Source: Oscillospiraceae bacterium (GTDB lineage Bacteria; Bacillota; Clostridia; Oscillospirales; QAMX01). From it: 44,439 bases of DNA. Location of the stretch: positions 67,657-112,095 of the forward strand of contig SVLY01000002.1 of assembly GCA_015067715.1 (NCBI GenBank). The letters run 5' to 3'. The notes under the pieces were generated by a model. That model had not been told where the DNA came from. It searched no databases and worked only from the letters and a program-made list of their open reading frames with translations. The position numbers and the translations under genes are program-made. Positions 41,801-44,439 of this stretch are shown here, one piece after another (the first letter of the stretch is position 1; every line of letters starts with the position of its first letter).

Positions 41801-42553
41801 ATGAGCATTATAAATGCTTTTGACCCAATAAGCGAAGAGATCATCAGCCCAAGGGAGGCTGTTGAAAAGATAGATGACTTTCCCGAAACCGTTATTGCGG
41901 GCTTTTCCAGGAAGTTTGAGGAGCTTTTTATAAAGAGCTTTGCTCCGGAGCAGATAAGCACTATGGTCGCCGGAGTGGTCGTTCCCGTGTACAGATTTTC
42001 CTACCGGGGAAAGAACCTTGCCTATTACCACACGCTTTTGGGCGGACCCGCATCGGCGGCGCTTTTGGAAGAGATCATCGCAAAAGGCGGCAAAAAGATA
42101 CTGTTCTTTGGCTCCTGCGGATCTCTGGACAAATCGGTCACAGTCGGCAATATCATACTGCCCACAGAGGCCTACCGGGACGAGGGAACCAGCTATCACT
42201 ACGTGAATGCCGGGGATTTTATTGAGATCAAAACTGCCCACAGGCTTGCCGGGATATTCGATGAGCTTGGGCTTAGCTATCGCAAGGTTCGCACCTGGAC
42301 GACGGACAGCTTTTACCGCGAGACCAGAGCAAATCTTGAAGATCGCAGATCCCGGTGCTGTTCCGTTGTGGAGATGGAGTGTGCCTCGGTCATGGCGGTG
42401 GGGCAGTTCAGGGGAGTCGAGGTCAGCCAGTTTCTGTACACAACAGACTGCCTTGACGGCCAGACCTGGGACACGGGAATGCTTGGCAAAATGCCGGACG
42501 ATTTCCGCCAGAGAATTCTCACCGTTGCACTTGAAACCGCAATTCGTCTTTGA
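41801..42553 (+). CDS. Nucleoside phosphorylase
   Basis: This 250-residue enzyme of the PNP/UDP phosphorylase superfamily splits nucleosides with phosphate into base and ribose 1-phosphate. FFGSCGSLDKSVTVGNIILP (near residues 102-121) carries the phosphate- and base-site glycine loop, and VVEMECASVMAVG (near 190-202) has the Met-Glu pair that binds the ribose hydroxyls. The YTTDCLDGQTW stretch near the end corresponds to the region that contacts the base. It is closer to uridine-phosphorylase-like members, but purine or thymidine use cannot be excluded. It lies 12 bases after the beta-helix gene. Confidence 0.85.
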   Translation: MSIINAFDPISEEIISPREAVEKIDDFPETVIAGFSRKFEELFIKSFAPEQISTMVAGVVVPVYRFSYRGKNLAYYHTLLGGPASAALLEEIIAKGGKKILFFGSCGSLDKSVTVGNIILPTEAYRDEGTSYHYVNAGDFIEIKTAHRLAGIFDELGLSYRKVRTWTTDSFYRETRANLEDRRSRCCSVVEMECASVMAVGQFRGVEVSQFLYTTDCLDGQTWDTGMLGKMPDDFRQRILTVALETAIRL

Positions 42554-42579
42554 AAAAATAAGCTGAGGAGAAAACATAT

Positions 42580-43698
42580 ATGGAATACAGAGAATTTAAG
42601 GGTAAAAAGCTCTCGTCCCTTGGTTTTGGAACCATGAGGCTTCCCGTTGAAAACGGAAAGGTAGACCAGGCCGCAGTTGGGGAGATGGTTGACTATGCCA
42701 TTGCCAACGGCGTGAACTATTTTGACACCGCGTGGGGCTATCACTCCGGCGAAAGCGAGGTCGCCGTTGGCAAAGCCCTGTCTGCCTACCCCAGAGAGAG
42801 CTATTTTCTTGCAGACAAATTCCCGGGATACGACCTTTCCACCTTCGGCCGCAAGGAAGAAGTCTGGGAGACTCAGCTTTCCCGCACGGGAGCAGGGTAT
42901 TTTGATTTTTATATGTTCCACAACGTCTGTGAGCTGAACATAGAGCAGTATCTTGATCCGAAGTACGGCATTTACGATTTTCTTATGGCCAAAAAGGCAG
43001 AGGGAAAGATAGTTCATCTGGGCTTTTCCGCCCACGGAAGCGTGGAGAACATGAAGCGCTTTCTGGATGCCTACGGCAATGATATGGAATTCTGTCAGAT
43101 CCAGCTGAACTGGCTTGACTGGGAGTTTCAGAGTGCCCGTGAAAAGGTCGAGCTGCTGAATGAGTGGAATATTCCCGTGTGGGTAATGGAGCCTCTCCGT
43201 GGGGGAAACCTTATGAAGCTATCCGGCGATCAGGCAGAGCGAATTGCCGGTATCCGTCCGGGATGCGGCCCTGTTGAGCTGGCCTTCCGCTTTATCCAGA
43301 GCGTTCCCGAGGCTGTTGTCACACTTTCGGGCATGTCGGATATGGCTCAGATGAGAGAGAATATCGCCATATTTGAAAAGCACGCACCCCTGAACGACGG
43401 TGAGCTTGCATCCCTTGCGGCTGTTGCCTATGAGCTTACCACCCGGGATTCCGTTCCCTGCACGGCGTGCCGCTATTGCACGGATCATTGCCCCCAGGGC
43501 ATCGACATTCCCTGGCTCATCGAGCTCTACAACGAGCACAAATTCTCCGGTGGCGGCTTCCTTGCCCCCATGGCCATAAGCTCCCTTCCCGAAGAGAAAA
43601 AGCCCTCCGGCTGTCTTGGCTGTGAGAACTGTGAGGCAGTATGTCCCCAGCAGATAAAGATCGCATCGGTCATGAAGGACTTTGCGGAAATACTGTAG
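42580..43698 (+). CDS. Aldo/keto reductase with a C-terminal double 4Fe-4S ferredoxin domain
   Basis: The N-terminal 280 residues form an aldo/keto reductase barrel. FGTMRLP starts it, YFDTAWGYHSGESEVAVGKAL holds the catalytic Asp and Tyr, FLADKFPG the Lys and YMFHNV the His. The C-terminal 90 residues contain two cysteine sets, CTACRYCTDHCPQGIDI and CLGCENCEAVCPQQIKI, each able to bind a 4Fe-4S cluster. Reductases of this type are common in anaerobic Clostridia and may take electrons from ferredoxin rather than NADPH. The substrate is unknown. It is the last gene of the unit; there is no simple hairpin terminator directly after it, but the palindromic region at 43723 begins within 25 bases. 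Confidence 0.88.
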   Translation: MEYREFKGKKLSSLGFGTMRLPVENGKVDQAAVGEMVDYAIANGVNYFDTAWGYHSGESEVAVGKALSAYPRESYFLADKFPGYDLSTFGRKEEVWETQLSRTGAGYFDFYMFHNVCELNIEQYLDPKYGIYDFLMAKKAEGKIVHLGFSAHGSVENMKRFLDAYGNDMEFCQIQLNWLDWEFQSAREKVELLNEWNIPVWVMEPLRGGNLMKLSGDQAERIAGIRPGCGPVELAFRFIQSVPEAVVTLSGMSDMAQMRENIAIFEKHAPLNDGELASLAAVAYELTTRDSVPCTACRYCTDHCPQGIDIPWLIELYNEHKFSGGGFLAPMAISSLPEEKKPSGCLGCENCEAVCPQQIKIASVMKDFAEIL

Positions 43699-43722
43699 CA
43701 AAGGATCTGCCAAAGGGCAGAA

Positions 43723-43750
43723 GTAGGGTCGATTCACGAATCGACCCGTA
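43723..43750 (+). repeat. A-type palindrome, copy 1
   Basis: Constant ends GTA-GGG and CCC-GTA enclose a ten-base-pair perfect stem (43726-43735 with 43738-43747) and a two-base loop. The stem includes TCGATTC, a sequence not shared with any other copy. Confidence 0.85.
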
Positions 43751-43752
43751 TA

Positions 43753-43801
43753 TAAACCTCCCCCTTTCGGGGGAGGTGCCCCGCAGGGGCGGAGGGGGCA
43801 C
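43753..43801 (+). repeat. B-type element, copy 1
   Basis: It opens TAAACCTCCCCC, forms the stem CCTCCCCC/GGGGGAGG with a short loop, continues with the second palindrome TGCCCCGCAGGGGCGG and ends GGGGGCAC. It is almost identical to the copy at 44042-44090; only the loop and one base near the end differ. Confidence 0.88.
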
Positions 43802-43825
43802 TGGGGACGAATGAATAAATAAAAC

Positions 43826-43890
43826 GTAGGGACGCCCCTCCCGGGGCGTCCGGAAAACGTTGCCTTTGGCACAATGTTGCCGGGAAAGGC
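43826..43890 (+). repeat. A-type palindrome, copy 2, with tail
   Basis: GTAGGGAC opens a nine-base-pair stem GGACGCCCC/GGGGCGTCC (43830-43851). The 3' flank is altered (CCGG instead of CCCGTA). The tail AAACGTTGCC...GTTGCCGGGA carries two GTTGCC boxes offset by 17 bases (43859 and 43876). Confidence 0.82.
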
Positions 43891-43907
43891 TTACGGAATC
43901 CCCCCTA

Positions 43908-43934
43908 CCCCCCTTTAGGCAAGGGGGGCTTTTT
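43908..43934 (+). terminator. Terminator-like palindrome within the repeat region
   Basis: CCCCCC and GGGGGG arms (43908-43913, 43923-43928) around TTTAGGCAA are followed by CTTTTT. It could act as a terminator for the unit ending at 43698, or simply be another repeat family. The T tract is short. Confidence 0.5.
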
Positions 43935-43982
43935 GCGAAGGCTGCCTTCGGCACAGTATCGAACAACAGCTTCTTCGCAAGC
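43933..43982 (+). repeat. D-type element, copy 1
   Basis: It is bounded by the inverted repeat TTGCGAAG / CTTCGCAA (43933-43940, 43973-43980) and contains GCTGCCTTCGGCAC and GTATCGAACAAC. The core is shared with copy 2 at 44092 and resembles the GTTGCC...GGCAC part of the A tails. Confidence 0.72.
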
Positions 43983-43992
43983 TCCACCTCAT

Positions 43993-44041
43993 CAGTCTCG
44001 GCCTTTGGCCGATCCAGCTTCCCCTGCAAGGGGAAGCCTTG
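43993..44041 (+). repeat. C-type element, copy 1
   Basis: A constant half beginning CAGTCTCGGCC and containing the palindrome CGGCCTTTGGCCG is followed by GATCCAG, a variable palindrome CTTCCCCT-GCA-AGGGGAAG (44018-44036) and constant CCTTG. Confidence 0.85.
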
Positions 44042-44090
44042 TAAACCTCCCCCTCTCGGGGGAGGTGCCCCGCAGGGGCGGTGGGGGCAC
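44042..44090 (+). repeat. B-type element, copy 2
   Basis: Same order and length as the copy at 43753-43801 (49 bases), in the same orientation, with a TCT loop in place of TTT and GGTGGGGGC in place of GGAGGGGGC. Confidence 0.88.
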
Positions 44091-44091
44091 A

Positions 44092-44134
44092 GAGGCTGCC
44101 TTTAGCGCGGTATCGAACAACTGCACATTGGCAA
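44092..44134 (+). repeat. D-type element, copy 2
   Basis: It contains GAGGCTGCCTTTAGCGC and GTATCGAACAAC, aligned to copy 1, but the outer inverted repeat is not conserved. It runs directly into A copy 3. Confidence 0.65.
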
Positions 44135-44210
44135 GTAGGGGCGTTCTGTGAACGCCCGTAAACGTCGCCATCGGCACAATGTCGCCGGGAGGGGCAAACG
44201 GGATGATACG
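44135..44210 (+). repeat. A-type palindrome, copy 3, with full tail
   Basis: GTAGG, stem GGGCGTTC/GAACGCCC (44139-44157), then GTAAAC and the tail with GTCGCC boxes at 44164 and 44181. It ends with GGGGCAAACGGGATGATACG (44191-44210), a 20-base sequence identical to the end of copy 4. Confidence 0.85.
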
Positions 44211-44216
44211 GCAAGA

Positions 44217-44240
44217 TAGGCGAACGCAGTTCGCCCCTAC
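44217..44240 (-). repeat. A-type palindrome, inverted copy without tail
   Basis: Read on the minus strand it begins GTAGGG, then stem GGCGAAC/GTTCGCC with a three-base loop (44219-44235). It lies between two plus-strand copies. Confidence 0.78.
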
Positions 44241-44264
44241 GGCGCATAGGTTGTCTTTGCGCCT

Positions 44265-44340
44265 GTAGGGGAGGCTATCAGCCTCCCGTAAACGTTGCCT
44301 TGGGCACGGTGTTGCCGGAAGGGGCAAACGGGATGATACG
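44265..44340 (+). repeat. A-type palindrome, copy 4, with full tail
   Basis: GTAGG, stem GGGAGGCT/AGCCTCCC (44269-44287), then GTAAAC and the tail with GTTGCC boxes at 44294 and 44311. The last 20 bases match copy 3 exactly. Confidence 0.85.
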
Positions 44341-44358
44341 CCGGTGCATTCACTCCCT

Positions 44359-44406
44359 CAGTCTCGGCCTTTGGCCGATCCAGCTCCCTCGGAGAGGGAG
44401 CCTTGG
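44359..44406 (+). repeat. C-type element, copy 2
   Basis: The first 25 bases are identical to copy 1 at 43993. The variable palindrome here is CTCCCTC-GGA-GAGGGAG (44384-44400), followed by CCTTGG. The flanks are the same as in copy 1, but the stem sequence differs. Confidence 0.85.
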
Positions 44407-44439
44407 GTACGTGCTTTTATTTTTAGCACTATCCTATCT

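Larger units (their letters stand above)
43699..44439. repeat. Gene-free mosaic of GC-rich palindromic elements
   Basis: No reading frame in these 741 bases has a ribosome site, family match or plausible composition. Instead the region is filled with short palindromes of several families, here called A (five copies), B (two), C (two) and D (two), plus a tail sequence that follows three A copies. They are listed separately. Multi-copy elements of this look are frequent in intergenic DNA of gut Clostridia genomes, but I know of no established function. The elements may also provide transcription termination after the reductase gene. Confidence 0.85.

Noticed and set aside
43860-44327. Open frames of 70-119 codons in both directions through the right-end repeats
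   Set aside because: Their translations simply restate palindromic repeats (Arg-, Pro- and Gly-rich blocks), with no start signal.
43723-44439. Possible CRISPR array in the right-end repeats
   Set aside because: Repeat units differ in length, family and orientation, and there are no regularly sized unique spacers or cas genes.

Overview
The window looks like a chromosomal segment of a Gram-positive Clostridia-type bacterium (Bacillota), probably an uncultured gut or rumen lineage near the Oscillospirales or Christensenellales. The lineage is inferred from gene content, not measured. Supporting signs are the smc-ftsY-rph-rdgB-yhbY-nadD block, an EcfA1-EcfA2-EcfT module, LytR-CpsA-Psr and LPXTG surface proteins, GGAGG ribosome sites, near-consensus sigma-A promoters (most with TATAAT exactly) and a mosaic of GC-rich palindromes at the right end.

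Region 1 (1-8485, minus strand) holds two operons. One runs methyltransferase-ecfA1-ecfA2-ecfT, with ecfT cut by the left edge. It powers uptake of vitamins and other micronutrients together with S components encoded elsewhere. The other runs tex-metA-pcrA and ends in a hairpin terminator at 3130-3161. Region 2 (8660-24959, plus strand) is housekeeping. It has smc, ftsY, rph, rdgB, yhbY and nadD tightly coupled behind one promoter, then an LCP cell-wall ligase, rsfS and leuS, rpsU with its own promoter and terminator, a family-4 uracil-DNA glycosylase, a TatD nuclease and an Eis-like acetyltransferase. It closes with a stand-alone sortase-anchored thioester adhesin.

Region 3 (25035-43698) is an accessory carbohydrate and metabolite island. 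A six-gene minus-strand operon (31615 to 25035) encodes a fucose/arabinose-isomerase-like protein, a clan GH-A-like glycosidase, a YjbQ protein, a HAD phosphatase, an EEP-fold phosphoesterase and a DUF4832 glycosidase-like protein. A divergent gene encodes a DUF4838 protein. Further on are a GH172 (DUF2961) enzyme with an Asp-box propeller protein, a LysR regulator divergent from a PutP-type sodium symporter, a GH110-like beta-helix protein, a nucleoside phosphorylase and a ferredoxin-domain aldo/keto reductase. None of the glycosidase-like proteins shows a signal peptide, and no ABC or PTS sugar transporter is present. They therefore look cytoplasmic and would act on imported small glycosides. 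A tRNA-Ala(GGC) and a zinc-ribbon/GRAM/SHOCT gene sit inside this island.

Region 4 (43699-44439) has no convincing gene. It is a mosaic of at least four families of short palindromic elements. In several families the flanks are conserved while the stem changes from copy to copy and stays self-complementary, so the structure appears to be conserved rather than the sequence. I found no CRISPR array, insertion sequence, phage gene or replication origin.
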